A stretch of DNA of 64,000 bases from Acidimicrobiaceae bacterium (GCA_027315315.1 DAHUYG010000002.1:62001-126000); one strand, 5' to 3'. Shown: positions 25,714-39,320, counted from the first letter of the stretch. Notes: a model not told the origin generated them from the sequence alone. Numbers and translations are program-made.

Positions 25714-25743
25714 AGTCTCCCCCACGATGCCCTGGTCCGTCAA
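25714..25743 (-). promoter_or_regulatory. Promoter of the leuB leader
   Basis: TTGACG (25743-25738) is a good -35. After 18 bases GAGACT (25719-25714) is a weak -10, nine bases before the leader ATG. Spacing resembles the leuA and ilvB leader promoters in this window. Confidence 0.5.
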
Positions 25744-25857
25744 CCACTTCGCCGCCGCTCAAGACCCCCGCGCAGGTCGGATCCACCGTCGGGCGCCCGC
25801 GCCCGGGCGCCCCCCCGAGAGCGGGCCTAAGGCCGAGCACCACCGCCGGCCGCGCGC

Positions 25858-26565
25858 GTGAGTGCCCCGATCGTCGGCATCACGACGGGCGAGCTCGTCG
25901 TCACCCACGGGGTGTGGGAGGAGAACGCGGCCACACTGCCCGCCGGCTACCTGCACGCCTTGTCCCGGGCCGGGGCGGTGCCCGTCGTGCTCTCGCCGTC
26001 CCCCGGCGCAGCGAGGGTCCTCGTCGAGCGGCTCGACGGGTTGCTCCTGAGCGGCGGGGCCGACCTCGACCCCGAGCGCTACGAGGCGGTGCGCCACCCG
26101 AAGACCCAGCCGGCGGACCGCGCGCGGGACGACTTCGAGCTCGCGCTCTTGGACGCAGCGTCGGCCCTGGAGCTCCCGGTGCTTGGCATCTGCCGCGGGA
26201 TCCAGGTGCTGAACGTCTGGCGGGGGGGCACCCTGCACCAGCACCTCCCCGATGTCGTCGGTCACCGGCGGCACATGGCGGTGCCGGGGACCTTCTCGGA
26301 CCACCTTGTGCGGGCGGCACCGGCGAGCCGGCTCGGCGCCATCCTGGGCCGACCCGAGCTCGAGGCGCCCGGGCACCACCACCAGGCCGTCGACCGCATC
26401 GGGTCGGGGCTCGTCCCGAGCGCGTGGGCCGAGGACGGCACCATCGAGGGCCTGGAGGACCCCGATCGGCGGTTCCTCGTGGCCGTCCAGTGGCATCCCG
26501 AGGTCGGCGACGATCCCTCGCTCTTCGAGGCCCTGGTCGCCGCCTGCGCCCGTTCGTCCGCCTGA
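25858..26565 (+). CDS. Class I glutamine amidotransferase-like hydrolase (peptidase C26)
   Basis: A 235-residue protein of the gamma-glutamyl-GABA hydrolase (PuuD-like) family. VLGICRGIQVLNVWRGG holds the nucleophile Cys, VAVQWHPE holds the His-Glu pair and LLLSGGADLDPERY is an early family motif. It likely hydrolyses gamma-glutamyl amides. It starts at a GTG and is divergent from the leuB leader promoter, whose -35 lies 115 bases away. A PuuD role needs putrescine genes, which are not seen here. Confidence 0.88.
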   Translation: MSAPIVGITTGELVVTHGVWEENAATLPAGYLHALSRAGAVPVVLSPSPGAARVLVERLDGLLLSGGADLDPERYEAVRHPKTQPADRARDDFELALLDAASALELPVLGICRGIQVLNVWRGGTLHQHLPDVVGHRRHMAVPGTFSDHLVRAAPASRLGAILGRPELEAPGHHHQAVDRIGSGLVPSAWAEDGTIEGLEDPDRRFLVAVQWHPEVGDDPSLFEALVAACARSSA

Positions 26566-26683
26566 GCAGGGCCCCGCCGCTCCGAGCCCGGGTTGCCCGG
26601 GCTCCGGGACGAGGCGACGGTACGATCGTCGGGTCCCCGCCGGTCGCCCCCGACCCGATGCGGGCCGAGCGGAGTGATGCCAA

Positions 26684-27634
26684 CTGATCGAGGCGCGCAG
26701 TCTCTCGAAGCGCTACGGCAAGACGCTCGCGGTCGACAACCTCTCCTTTGACGTTCGTCCGGGCCAGGTCACCGGCTTCCTCGGGCCGAACGGCTCGGGC
26801 AAGTCCACGACGATGCGGATGATCATGGGCCTCGACGCCCCCAACGCCGGGACCGTCATGATCAACGGCCGGCGTTACGGCGACCTGCCCTGGCCCCTGC
26901 ACGAGGTCGGTGCGCTGCTCGAGTCCAAGGCGATCCACCCGGGCCGCAGCGCCTACAACCACCTCTGGGTCCTCGCCCAGACGAACCACATCGCGAAGAA
27001 GCGCGTCGACGAGGTCCTGGACCTCGTGGGGCTGAGCGAGGTGGCGCGCCGGCGGGCGGGGAAGTTCTCGCTCGGGATGACCCAACGGCTGGGCATCGCC
27101 GCGGCGCTGCTCGGTGACCCCGGCGTGCTCCTCTTCGACGAGCCGGTGAACGGGCTCGACCCCGAGGGGATCCTGTGGGTCCGCAACCTGCTCCGTTGGC
27201 TGGCCTCCCAGGGCCGGACCGTCTTCGTCTCGAGCCACCTCATGAGCGAGATGGCGCTCACCGCGGACCACGTGGTGGTGATCGGCCGGGGACGGCTGAT
27301 CGCGGATCGGCCGGTGGCCGATCTCGTCACGCAGAGCTCGGGCCGGGTCGTGAAGGTGCGGACGCCCGATGCCGAGCGGCTGCACCCGCTCTTGCAGGGG
27401 GCCGGCGCGACGGTGTCGACGGGGACCGACGGTTCGATCACCGTCGAGGGGATCGGGGCCGAGCGCATCGGCGATCTGGCGGCCGAGCACGGCTTGCGCC
27501 TGCACGAGCTGACGCCGATGACCGCCTCGCTCGAGGAGGCCTTCATGGACCTGACCCGCGACAGCGTCGAGTTCCGCGGCGCCGCCGGGGAGCCGCTCGC
27601 TTCCGACACCCAGGCGATGGAGGCGGCCCGATGA
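26684..27634 (+). CDS. ABC transporter ATP-binding protein, apparent CTG start
   Basis: A 316-residue ATPase. It begins IEARSLSKRYGKTLAVDNLS, then the Walker A GPNGSGKST, the signature FSLGMTQRLGIAAALLG and Walker B VLLFDEPVNGLD. The first ATG in frame (26813) would remove Walker A, so the real start is upstream. A TGA stop lies three codons before the conserved IEARS, and the only near-start between them is CTG at 26684, with GGAG nine bases ahead. It is cotranscribed with the permease gene (ATGA overlap). Substrate unknown; ABC-2 type exporter. Confidence 0.88.
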   Translation: MIEARSLSKRYGKTLAVDNLSFDVRPGQVTGFLGPNGSGKSTTMRMIMGLDAPNAGTVMINGRRYGDLPWPLHEVGALLESKAIHPGRSAYNHLWVLAQTNHIAKKRVDEVLDLVGLSEVARRRAGKFSLGMTQRLGIAAALLGDPGVLLFDEPVNGLDPEGILWVRNLLRWLASQGRTVFVSSHLMSEMALTADHVVVIGRGRLIADRPVADLVTQSSGRVVKVRTPDAERLHPLLQGAGATVSTGTDGSITVEGIGAERIGDLAAEHGLRLHELTPMTASLEEAFMDLTRDSVEFRGAAGEPLASDTQAMEAAR

Positions 27635-28482
27635 CCGTCGGCGCCCAGACCCTCGCCACCCTGCCCCCACCCGCCGTGCCGGCCGGGCACTACGGCGCCT
27701 TCGGCCAGATGCGCAGCGAGTGGACCAAGATGCGCTCGGTCCGATCGACCATCTGGACGCTCATCGTGACCGTGCTGGCCGTGGTGGGCATCGGCATCGT
27801 CGCCACCGCGGTCACCGCTGCGCAATGGCGCCAGGGCGGGATCGTCGATCACGTGACCTTCGACCCCACGGCGCGCAGCCTGGCCGGCCTGTTCCTGGGT
27901 CAGATCGTGATCGGGGTCCTGGGCGTGCTCGTCATGAGCGCCGAGTACGGCACCGGGACGATCAGGGCGACCCTTTCGGCCATCCCGAACCGCCCGCTCG
28001 TGCTGGCCTGCAAGGTCGCGGTCTTCGGCGTCGCCACACTGATCGCCAGCGAGATCCTGACCTTCGCCGCGTTCTTCATCGGCCAACAGCTCCTCAAGGG
28101 CACGACGCCCTATGCGACGATCGGCCAGCCTGGCGTGCTCCGCGCGGTGGCCGGGGCCGGATTGGTGCTCACCGTCCTCGGGCTGCTCGCCCTCGGCATC
28201 GCCACCATCATCCGGCACACCGCCGGCGCCCTCGCCACCTATGTCGGCGTGCTCCTGGTGTTGCCGCTCATCCTCCAGGCCTTCCCGGTCTCCTTCCAGC
28301 ACGCCACCATCCGCTACATGCCGCTCGTCATCGGCGAGAACATGGCGGCCACCCGGCCCGACATCCACGACTTCGGCGGGGGCGTGCTGCTCTCGCCCTG
28401 GGTCGGCTTCGGCGTGCTGTGCGCGTACGCGTTCGTCGCGCTCGTGGTGGGCGGCGTGGTCATGGTCCGCCGGGACGCCTAG
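27631..28482 (+). CDS. ABC-2 type transporter permease
   Basis: A 283-residue membrane protein with about six hydrophobic segments (first at STIWTLIVTVLAVVGIGIV, last at VGFGVLCAYAFVALVVGGVV). FGQMRSEWTKMRSVRST before the first helix is the coupling-helix pattern of actinobacterial ABC-2 permeases. The ATG overlaps the stop of the ATPase gene. Together they form a simple exporter, often for antibiotics or lipids; the cargo cannot be told. Confidence 0.88.
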   Translation: MTVGAQTLATLPPPAVPAGHYGAFGQMRSEWTKMRSVRSTIWTLIVTVLAVVGIGIVATAVTAAQWRQGGIVDHVTFDPTARSLAGLFLGQIVIGVLGVLVMSAEYGTGTIRATLSAIPNRPLVLACKVAVFGVATLIASEILTFAAFFIGQQLLKGTTPYATIGQPGVLRAVAGAGLVLTVLGLLALGIATIIRHTAGALATYVGVLLVLPLILQAFPVSFQHATIRYMPLVIGENMAATRPDIHDFGGGVLLSPWVGFGVLCAYAFVALVVGGVVMVRRDA

Positions 28483-28593
28483 CAGCGCAGGGGCTCGCCC
28501 GGCCGCCGGCCCGCGCGGGCGGTTTCCGGCAGCCGATAGCCTCCTAGGACGGATTACGCCGCTCCGGCGCTGCACCCTCACGGGAGCGAGACG

Positions 28594-29088
28594 ATGACCC
28601 CAAGCGAACAGGGCGAAGGCACCAAGCTGACCCAGGAGACCTACGACCGGCTGGTGGGCGAGCTCGAGGACCTGACGACCAGGGGACGGACCGAGATCGC
28701 CACCATCATCGAGGCGGCTCGGGCCCTGGGCGACCTCTCGGAGAACGGCGACTACCACGCCGCCAAGGACACCCAGGGGAAGATGGAGTCCCGGATCCGC
28801 CAGCTCCAGGCCCTCTTGAAGCAGGCCAGCATCGTCGAGGACCGCCGGGCCGGTGACGGCTCGGTCGCCGCCGGTTCGGTCGTCGCGCTGCGCTACGAGG
28901 GCGACGACGAGGACGACGTCCAGCGGTTCTTCGTGGGTTCGATCGAGGAACGGCGCGGCGACATGGCCGTCGTCTCGCCGAGCGCCCCGCTCGGCAAGGC
29001 CCTCCTCGGCCGGAAGGCCGGGGACACGGTCGAGTACCAGGCCCCGGGCGGCTCGCTTCGGGTCGAGGTCGTCGAGGTGGAGGCCTGA
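28594..29088 (+). CDS. greA: Transcription elongation factor GreA
   Basis: A 164-residue protein. Residues 10-80 form the antiparallel coiled coil whose acidic tip [14 protein letters not shown] enters the RNA polymerase secondary channel and stimulates transcript cleavage. Residues 85-164 form the FKBP-like domain ([20 protein letters not shown]). The stop overlaps the leuC start (TGATG), so it is the first gene of a greA-leuC-leuD unit, an unusual pairing. A 111-base gap separates it from the ABC permease gene. Confidence 0.93.
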   Translation: MTPSEQGEGTKLTQETYDRLVGELEDLTTRGRTEIATIIEAARALGDLSENGDYHAAKDTQGKMESRIRQLQALLKQASIVEDRRAGDGSVAAGSVVALRYEGDDEDDVQRFFVGSIEERRGDMAVVSPSAPLGKALLGRKAGDTVEYQAPGGSLRVEVVEVEA

Positions 29089-30500
29089 TGGCGAAGTCCA
29101 AGATGACGCTGGTCGACAAGGTGTGGGAGTCGCACCTCGTCCGTTCGGCCGAGGGCGAGCCCGACCTGCTCTTCATCGACCTCCACCTGGTCCACGAGGT
29201 CACCTCCCCCCAGGCCTTCGAGGGCCTGCGGATGGCCGGGCGGGGGGTGCGCCGCCCCGATCTCACCGTTGCCACCGCCGACCACAACGTGCCGACCGTA
29301 GACGTCGACAAGCCGATCGCCGACCCGGTCTCCAAGAAGCAGCTCGAGGTGCTGGCGGCCAACTGCGAGGAGTTCGGCATCGTCTGCTACCCGATGGGGC
29401 ACGCCAACCAGGGCATCGTCCACGTGATCGGGCCGGAGCTCGGCCTGAGCCAGCCCGGCATGACCATCGTGTGCGGCGACAGCCACACCTCCACCCACGG
29501 GGCCCTCGGTGCCCTCGCCTTCGGCATTGGCACGAGCGAGGTCGAGCACGTGCTCGCGACCCAGACGCTCCCCCAGATCCGCCCGGCCACCATGGCGGTG
29601 ACGGTGGACGGCGAACTGCCCCCGGGCGTCACCGCGAAGGACGTGGCCCTGGCGATCATCGGGCGGATCGGGACCGGTGGCGGGATGGGGCACGTCGTCG
29701 AGTACCGGGGCACGGCCATCACGTCGCTCTCCATGGAGGGCCGCATGACGCTGTGCAACATGAGCATCGAGGGCGGCGCCCGGGCCGGCATGGTGGCCCC
29801 CGACGACGCGACCTTCGCCTACCTGGAGGGAAGGCCCCACGCCCCGAAGGGCAAGGCGTGGGAGCAGGCGCTCGACGAGTGGCGGGCCCTGCCGACCGAC
29901 GAGGGGGCGACCTTCGACAAGGAGGTCGTGCTGGAGGCGGCCGGCCTCCTCCCCCACGTGACCTGGGGCACCAACCCCGGCCAGGTCGTGGCGATCGACG
30001 GATCGGTCCCGGACCCCGACTCCTTCGCCGAGCCGGCCGAACGCGAGGCGGCCGCCCGGGCGCTCGCCTACATGGGCCTCACGGCCGGCACCGCGATCCG
30101 CGACATCCAGGTCGACACGGTCTTCATCGGCTCGTGCACCAACTCGCGCATCGAGGACCTCCGGGCTGCCGCCGCGGTCGCCGAGGGGAACCACGTGGTG
30201 GCGGGGGTGCGGGCCCTCGTGGTGCCCGGCTCGCACCGGGTGAAGGCCCAGGCCGAGTCCGAAGGCCTCGACGAGGTGTTCCGCGCCGCAGGATTCGAGT
30301 GGCGCGAGCCGGGCTGCTCGATGTGCCTCGCCATGAACCCCGACAAGCTCACCCCCGGCGAGCGGTGCGCCTCGACGTCCAACCGGAACTTCGAGGGTCG
30401 CCAGGGCCGGGGCGGCAGGACGCACCTCGTCTCCCCGGCGGTCGCAGCGGCGACGGCCGTACTCGGTCGGTTCGGGCTCCCCACGGAGGTCGCCCGATGA
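29088..30500 (+). CDS. leuC: 3-isopropylmalate dehydratase large subunit
   Basis: A 470-residue aconitase-fold protein. The 4Fe-4S cysteines are in [14 protein letters not shown] and [32 protein letters not shown] is the substrate strand. With LeuD it isomerises 2- to 3-isopropylmalate, and probably citramalate for isoleucine synthesis. Overlaps with greA and leuD (ATGA) couple the three genes. Unlike leuA, leuB and ilvB, no leader attenuator is visible ahead of this unit. Confidence 0.96.
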   Translation: MAKSKMTLVDKVWESHLVRSAEGEPDLLFIDLHLVHEVTSPQAFEGLRMAGRGVRRPDLTVATADHNVPTVDVDKPIADPVSKKQLEVLAANCEEFGIVCYPMGHANQGIVHVIGPELGLSQPGMTIVCGDSHTSTHGALGALAFGIGTSEVEHVLATQTLPQIRPATMAVTVDGELPPGVTAKDVALAIIGRIGTGGGMGHVVEYRGTAITSLSMEGRMTLCNMSIEGGARAGMVAPDDATFAYLEGRPHAPKGKAWEQALDEWRALPTDEGATFDKEVVLEAAGLLPHVTWGTNPGQVVAIDGSVPDPDSFAEPAEREAAARALAYMGLTAGTAIRDIQVDTVFIGSCTNSRIEDLRAAAAVAEGNHVVAGVRALVVPGSHRVKAQAESEGLDEVFRAAGFEWREPGCSMCLAMNPDKLTPGERCASTSNRNFEGRQGRGGRTHLVSPAVAAATAVLGRFGLPTEVAR

Positions 30501-31093
30501 GGCCGGTCACCGTGGTTTCCGGGACGGCGGTCCCCCTCGACCGCTCGGACGTCGACACCGACCAGATCATCCCGTCGGACTGGCTGAAGCGGGTCGAGCG
30601 CACCGGCTTCGGCGCCGGGCTGTTCGCAGAGTGGCGCGACGACCGAAGCTTCGTGCTCAACCGCGAGGAGTACGCCGGGGCGAGCATCCTCGTGGCCGGC
30701 CCCAACTTCGGGACCGGCTCCTCACGGGAGCACGCGGTGTGGGCCCTACTCGACTACGGCTTCGAGGCCGTCGTCTCGCCGCGCTTCGGCGACATCTTCG
30801 CCAACAACTGCACCAAGCAGGGACTCGTACCGGTGAGGGTCGACCCCGAGGTGGGCCGGGCGCTGCTCGACGCGCTAGCGGCAGATCCGTCCCTCGAGGT
30901 CACCATCGACGTCGAGCGGGGCACCATCGAGGCCCCGGCGGCCGGCATTGCCGGCACCTTCCCGCTCGACGAGTTCACGAGGACCCGCCTCGTGCACGGG
31001 TGGGACGACATCGGCCTCACGCTGCGCCACGAGGACAGCATCACCGCCTACGAGGCGACCCGACCCGCCTGGCGACCCTCGGCGAGCGCCTGA
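30497..31093 (+). CDS. leuD: 3-isopropylmalate dehydratase small subunit
   Basis: A 198-residue swivel-domain protein. [20 protein letters not shown] and [20 protein letters not shown] are the LeuD signatures. It pairs with LeuC. Its ATG overlaps the leuC stop. It is convergent with leuA; only seven bases separate the stops, and no terminator hairpin is seen between them. Confidence 0.95.
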   Translation: MRPVTVVSGTAVPLDRSDVDTDQIIPSDWLKRVERTGFGAGLFAEWRDDRSFVLNREEYAGASILVAGPNFGTGSSREHAVWALLDYGFEAVVSPRFGDIFANNCTKQGLVPVRVDPEVGRALLDALAADPSLEVTIDVERGTIEAPAAGIAGTFPLDEFTRTRLVHGWDDIGLTLRHEDSITAYEATRPAWRPSASA

Positions 31094-31100
31094 GTCTCCT

Positions 31101-34734
<3,634 letters not shown>

Positions 34735-34793
34735 ACGGAGAGCCTAGGGTCCAGAGCCCCACGGATTGGGGGCACCCCCCGGTGACATTGGGG

Positions 34794-35255
34794 TCAGGTG
34801 CGGCCTTCGGCCCTGCCGAGCAACCGCTCGAGGACCGCGTCCTGGGCGAGGAGGTGCTCCTGGAGCTTCACCGACTCGTGCAGGATCGCGTCGGCGTCGT
34901 TATAGGTCGCGACGGAGCGCTTGTCGGCCGCCGCTACGAGCTCGTTCTGCCCGACGATGATCACCGACAGGAGCACCAGCTGCAAGAACGTCTGGGAGGC
35001 CCAGGACACGAGCGTGACCAGGTTGTGCGATCGGATGGCCGAGGGCAGGCTGACGATGGCGAGCGCCGCGAAGGCATACGCGCACCACATCGTCCCAACG
35101 GCATTGGTGACCCTCACCGCGAGCCACGAATTAAACCGAGCAAGCACGCTGCCGCTCGGCAGCTGCTGGCTCACACGGACCGGCGTCGAAGCGTGGTCGA
35201 GCTTCTCCTTGGTCCGTTGGTGCGGGACGTATTCGTAGACCGGTCGGGCTGTCAC
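34794..35255 (-). CDS. Small membrane protein, DUF1003-like
   Basis: A 153-residue protein with two hydrophobic segments (AVGTMWCAYAFAALAIVSL and VSWASQTFLQLVLLSVIIV) flanked by a basic N-terminus and a C-terminal helical region ending HLLAQDAVLERLL. This pattern is common in actinobacteria and resembles DUF1003 proteins; function unknown. The GTG at 35255 is chosen because AGGAGG lies four bases upstream; a GTG at 35282 is further out. Confidence 0.75.
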   Translation of the reverse strand: MTARPVYEYVPHQRTKEKLDHASTPVRVSQQLPSGSVLARFNSWLAVRVTNAVGTMWCAYAFAALAIVSLPSAIRSHNLVTLVSWASQTFLQLVLLSVIIVGQNELVAAADKRSVATYNDADAILHESVKLQEHLLAQDAVLERLLGRAEGRT

Positions 35256-35540
35256 TGGGCCTCCTGGGGTCGAGGTGTGCACGCCTACTTAGCGCCGCAA
35301 GATGCGTAGCATCGTTGGGGCCGATCGCCCCAGCCCCGCGACCGGGTGGGCACCCGCCGGGAACGCCGACCCCTTCCAGCCGTCGGGCCCGGGGGGTCGG
35401 CCGGTCCGACACCGGCCGATCAACCGCCTGATACCGTCGAATCCTCTCGACGGCGGACCGCCTCGAGCCACCCAGCAGCTCGGGCCCCAGGGCCAGACGC
35501 GCCGGATCGCTCGCCCGGTCCGGTGGGGGCCGAGCGACAC

Positions 35541-37268
35541 GTGCTGATCCAACTTCTCCGAACCTTTCTCTCCCGCTACCGGGTGCAGCTGCTCGGGCTG
35601 CTCGGGCTGCAGGCCGTCCAGGCGCTGCTCAACCTCTACCTGCCGAACCTGAACGCCGACATCATCGACCGGGGAGTGCTCACCGGGAACACCCGCTACA
35701 TCTGGCACACCGGCGGCACCATGCTGGGCGTCGCGCTCGTGCAGGCGATCTTCGCCGTGCTGGCGGTGTTCCTCGGGGCCCGCGTCGCGATGGGCTTCGG
35801 ACGCGACGTCCGAGAGGCCCTCTTCCACCGATCGATGGCGCTCTCGGCGCGCGAGGTCAACGAGCTCGGTGCGCCGTCGCTCATCACCAGGATCACCAAC
35901 GACGTCCAGCAGGTCCAGCTGCTGGTCACGATGGTGTGCACCATGGCGCTGGCGGCGCCGGTCACGATCGTGGGCGGGATCATCCTGGCCCTCCGGCAGA
36001 ACGCCGGGCTGACGTGGCTGCTCGGCGTGAGCATGCCGGTGCTCATCGTGTGCCTGGGCCTCGTGATCAGCCGGATGATCCCCCAGTTCCGCCTCATGCA
36101 GGAGCGGCTCGACAAGATCAACCAGGTCCTGCGCGAGCAGATCACCGGCATCCGCGTGGTGCGCGCCTTCGTGCGGGAGCGCCACGAGCGGGAGCGCTTC
36201 GAGACGGTGAACGTCCAGCTCACGGGCACCGCGATCGCCACCGGGCGCCTCATGGCGCTCATGTTCCCTGTCGTCATGCTCATCGTGAACTGCGCCAACG
36301 CTGCGGTGGTCTGGTTCGGGGCCAACCGGATCGTCCACGGGCAGATGACGATCGGATCCCTGATCGCCTTTCTCACCTACTTCACGCTCATCTTGTTCTC
36401 GGTGATGATGTCGACCTTCGTCGGCGTGATGGCGCCGCGCGCCGCGGTGAGCGCGGAACGGATCGAGGAGGTGCTGCACACCGAGCCCTCGGTCCAGCCC
36501 CCCGCCGAGCCGATCTTCGAGATGCCGACGCCCGGCACCCTCGAGCTGCGCGAGGTGAGCTTCGCCTACCCCGGCGCCGAGACCCCGGTGCTCGAGGACC
36601 TGAGCTTCCGCTCGCTGCCGGGCGAGACAACGGCGATCATCGGGAGCACCGGCTCGGGGAAGACCACGCTCGTCAACCTGGTGGCGCGCCTGTTCGACGC
36701 GACGAGCGGCTCGGTGCTCGTGGGCGGCGTCGACGTCCGGGACCTCAGCCCCGAGATCCTCTGGCACCGGATCGGTCTCGTGCCCCAGCGGGCGTTCCTC
36801 TTCTCGGGGACGGTCGCCAGCAACCTGCGCTACGCCAACCCCGATGCGACCGACGAGGAGCTGTGGTTCGCGCTGGAGGTGGCCGAGGCGAGCGGCTTCG
36901 TCACCTCCTTGGGCGGCCTCGAGGCCCGCATCACCCAGGGCGGCCTCAACCTCTCGGGCGGCCAGCGCCAGCGCATGAGCATCGCCCGGGCCCTGGTGAG
37001 GCGGCCCGACGTCTACATCTTCGACGACTCCTTCTCGGCGCTCGACCTCGCGACCGACGCCCGAATCCGGGCCTCGCTCGGCCCCTACGTGACCAACTCG
37101 ACCGTGCTCATCGTCGCCCAACGGGTGTCCACCATCTTGAACGCGAACCGGATCGTCGTCCTGGAGGACGGCCGGGCGGTCGGCATCGGCACCCACGGCG
37201 AGCTCGTCCGGAGTTGCCCCACCTATGCCGAGATCGTGGCCTCCCAGATGGCCGAGGAGGTCCCGTGA
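35541..37268 (+). CDS. ABC exporter half-transporter, degenerate ATPase site
   Basis: A 575-residue protein: a six-helix membrane domain (residues 1-310) and a nucleotide-binding domain. Walker A is GSTGSGKTT and the signature is LSGGQRQRMSIARAL. Walker B reads VYIFDDSFSALD, with Asp where the catalytic Glu should be. This marks the non-hydrolytic side of heterodimeric exporters such as BmrCD or TM287/288. The start is a GTG; the stop overlaps the partner gene (GTGA). Cargo may be drugs, lipids or peptides. Confidence 0.9.
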   Translation: MLIQLLRTFLSRYRVQLLGLLGLQAVQALLNLYLPNLNADIIDRGVLTGNTRYIWHTGGTMLGVALVQAIFAVLAVFLGARVAMGFGRDVREALFHRSMALSAREVNELGAPSLITRITNDVQQVQLLVTMVCTMALAAPVTIVGGIILALRQNAGLTWLLGVSMPVLIVCLGLVISRMIPQFRLMQERLDKINQVLREQITGIRVVRAFVRERHERERFETVNVQLTGTAIATGRLMALMFPVVMLIVNCANAAVVWFGANRIVHGQMTIGSLIAFLTYFTLILFSVMMSTFVGVMAPRAAVSAERIEEVLHTEPSVQPPAEPIFEMPTPGTLELREVSFAYPGAETPVLEDLSFRSLPGETTAIIGSTGSGKTTLVNLVARLFDATSGSVLVGGVDVRDLSPEILWHRIGLVPQRAFLFSGTVASNLRYANPDATDEELWFALEVAEASGFVTSLGGLEARITQGGLNLSGGQRQRMSIARALVRRPDVYIFDDSFSALDLATDARIRASLGPYVTNSTVLIVAQRVSTILNANRIVVLEDGRAVGIGTHGELVRSCPTYAEIVASQMAEEVP

Positions 37269-39163
37269 ACGTCGAGGCCGGGCCGAAGGCCGACGACGAC
37301 GCCCACGAGCCCGAGGACTCCGAGTTCCAGCCACCCCCCTCGGCCGGGCCCTGGGGGCGCATGGTCGCGCCCGGAATGCCACTCGGGCGTTCGCGCGACT
37401 TCAAGGGCACCATGCGTCGGCTCGCGGTCCGGCTCACCCCGGAGGTCCCGAGGGTCGTCGGCGTGATCTTCCTCGCAGCGGGTGGCGTGGTTCTCTCGGC
37501 CTTCGGCCCGAGGATCCTCGGCGACGCGACCAACGTGATCTTCAACGGACTCATCCACGGCGGCCCGGGCGCCGTCAACTTCGGGGCGCTGCACCGGCTG
37601 CTCTGGGTGGCCGTCGGGCTGTACCTCGGCAGCGGCGTCTTCAACTATCTGGCCGCCTACACGCTGGCGGGGATGGTGCAGCGGACCATGCAGCGCCTTC
37701 GGGCCGACGTCGAGGACAAGCTGGCCCGCGTCCCGCTCAGCTACATCGACGGCACCCCACGGGGTGACCTGCTCAGCCGGGTTACCAACGACATCGACAA
37801 CCTCGGCCAGAGCCTGCAACAGACGATCGGCCAGGCGCTCACCAACGTCTTCATGCTGATCGCCACGGTGATCATGATGTTCTCGATCTCCTGGCTGCTC
37901 GCACTGGTGGCCGTCATCTCCATCCCGCTCTCGATCGGCATCATCCGCTTCATCACGGTGCGATCGCGGGTCCGGTTCAGCGCGCAGTGGCGCCACACCG
38001 GGCGGGTCAACGCCCTCGTCGAGGAATCGCTCACCGGGCACAACGTGGTCAAGACCTTCGGACGCCAACGGGAGGTCGAACGGCGCTTCTCGACGACCAA
38101 CGACGACATGTACCGGGCGAGCTTCGGCGCACAGTTCATGTCCGGGAGCATCCAGCCGATGATGGTGATGATCGGCAACCTGAACTACGTGGCGATCGCC
38201 GTGCTCGGCGGGGTGCGGGTCGCGCGGGGCGCGCTCAGCATCGGCGGCGTACAGGCGTTCAGCCAGTACTCCCGCCAGTTCGCCCAGCCGATCCAGATGC
38301 TGGCGTCGATGGCCAACCTGTTCCAGTCGGGCCTGGCCTCGGCCGAGCGGGTCTTCGAGTTCCTCGACGCCCCCGAGCAGACGCCCGACCCGCGCCCGGC
38401 GGAGGTTGCGGCGCCCGCCCCGGTGCGCGGGCGGGTCGAGTTCGAGCACATCTCCTTCTCCTATGACCCGGAGCGCCCGCTCGTGACCGACCTCTCGCTC
38501 GTGGCCGAGCCGGGCCAGACCGTGGCGATCGTCGGGCCGACGGGGGCCGGGAAGACCACCCTCGTGAACCTGATCATGCGCTTCTACGAGCTCGATGGGG
38601 GCCGGATCACCCTCGACGGCCGCGACATCTCCAAGATGCCGCGGGCCGAGCTGCGCTCGAACATCGGCATGGTCCTCCAGGACACCTGGATGTTCGAGGG
38701 CACCATCCGGGACAACATCGCGTACGGCAACTCGGACACGACCGAGGAGCAGATCGTCGGGGCGGCCAGGGCCGCCTACGTCGACCGGTTCGTGCACTCG
38801 CTCACCCATGGCTACGACACGGTGGTCGACGACGAGGGCGGCGTCATCAGCGCCGGCGAGAAGCAGCTCGTCACTATCGCGAGGGCGTTCCTCGCAAACC
38901 CCTCCATCCTCATCCTCGACGAGGCCACCAGCTCGGTCGACACCCGCACCGAGGTCCTGATCCAGGACGCCATGGCCAAGCTGCGCTCGCAGCGCACCAG
39001 CTTCGTGATCGCGCACCGGCTCTCGACGATTCGCAATGCCGACACGATCCTCGTCATGGAGGCGGGTCGCATCATCGAGCAGGGCCACCACAACGACTTG
39101 CTCGCCCGCGAGGGCGCCTACGCCCGTCTCTACCGGGCCCAGTTCGCGGGTGTGGCCACCTAG
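37265..39163 (+). CDS. ABC exporter half-transporter, partner
   Basis: A 632-residue protein with an acidic N-terminal tail (about 55 residues), a six-helix membrane domain and an ATPase domain. Walker A is GPTGAGKTT and Walker B is ILILDEATSSVD with the catalytic Glu. The signature is ISAGEKQLVTIARAF rather than LSGGQ. Paired with the upstream gene this gives one consensus site (its Walker A/B plus LSGGQ) and one degenerate site, exactly as in known heterodimers. The GTG start overlaps the partner stop. Confidence 0.9.
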   Translation: MNVEAGPKADDDAHEPEDSEFQPPPSAGPWGRMVAPGMPLGRSRDFKGTMRRLAVRLTPEVPRVVGVIFLAAGGVVLSAFGPRILGDATNVIFNGLIHGGPGAVNFGALHRLLWVAVGLYLGSGVFNYLAAYTLAGMVQRTMQRLRADVEDKLARVPLSYIDGTPRGDLLSRVTNDIDNLGQSLQQTIGQALTNVFMLIATVIMMFSISWLLALVAVISIPLSIGIIRFITVRSRVRFSAQWRHTGRVNALVEESLTGHNVVKTFGRQREVERRFSTTNDDMYRASFGAQFMSGSIQPMMVMIGNLNYVAIAVLGGVRVARGALSIGGVQAFSQYSRQFAQPIQMLASMANLFQSGLASAERVFEFLDAPEQTPDPRPAEVAAPAPVRGRVEFEHISFSYDPERPLVTDLSLVAEPGQTVAIVGPTGAGKTTLVNLIMRFYELDGGRITLDGRDISKMPRAELRSNIGMVLQDTWMFEGTIRDNIAYGNSDTTEEQIVGAARAAYVDRFVHSLTHGYDTVVDDEGGVISAGEKQLVTIARAFLANPSILILDEATSSVDTRTEVLIQDAMAKLRSQRTSFVIAHRLSTIRNADTILVMEAGRIIEQGHHNDLLAREGAYARLYRAQFAGVAT

Positions 39164-39320
39164 ATCCCCAGCAGAGGCGGTCGCCGCACCGCGAACGGGC
39201 GAATCGGGGAAGCTCCAAGCGATGGCGGCCCGGAAGGGTCGCGTCGAGCTGTCGCTCCGTGCGAGGCGGCCCGACGCCTCTCTCGACGGCACGGGCGGCC
39301 CCAACCGCTACCTTGGCGCC

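Noticed and set aside
35936-37264. Upstream extension of the second ABC half-transporter by over 440 codons
   Set aside because: It is a shifted frame of the first half-transporter gene; the real start is the GTG at 37265 that overlaps its stop.
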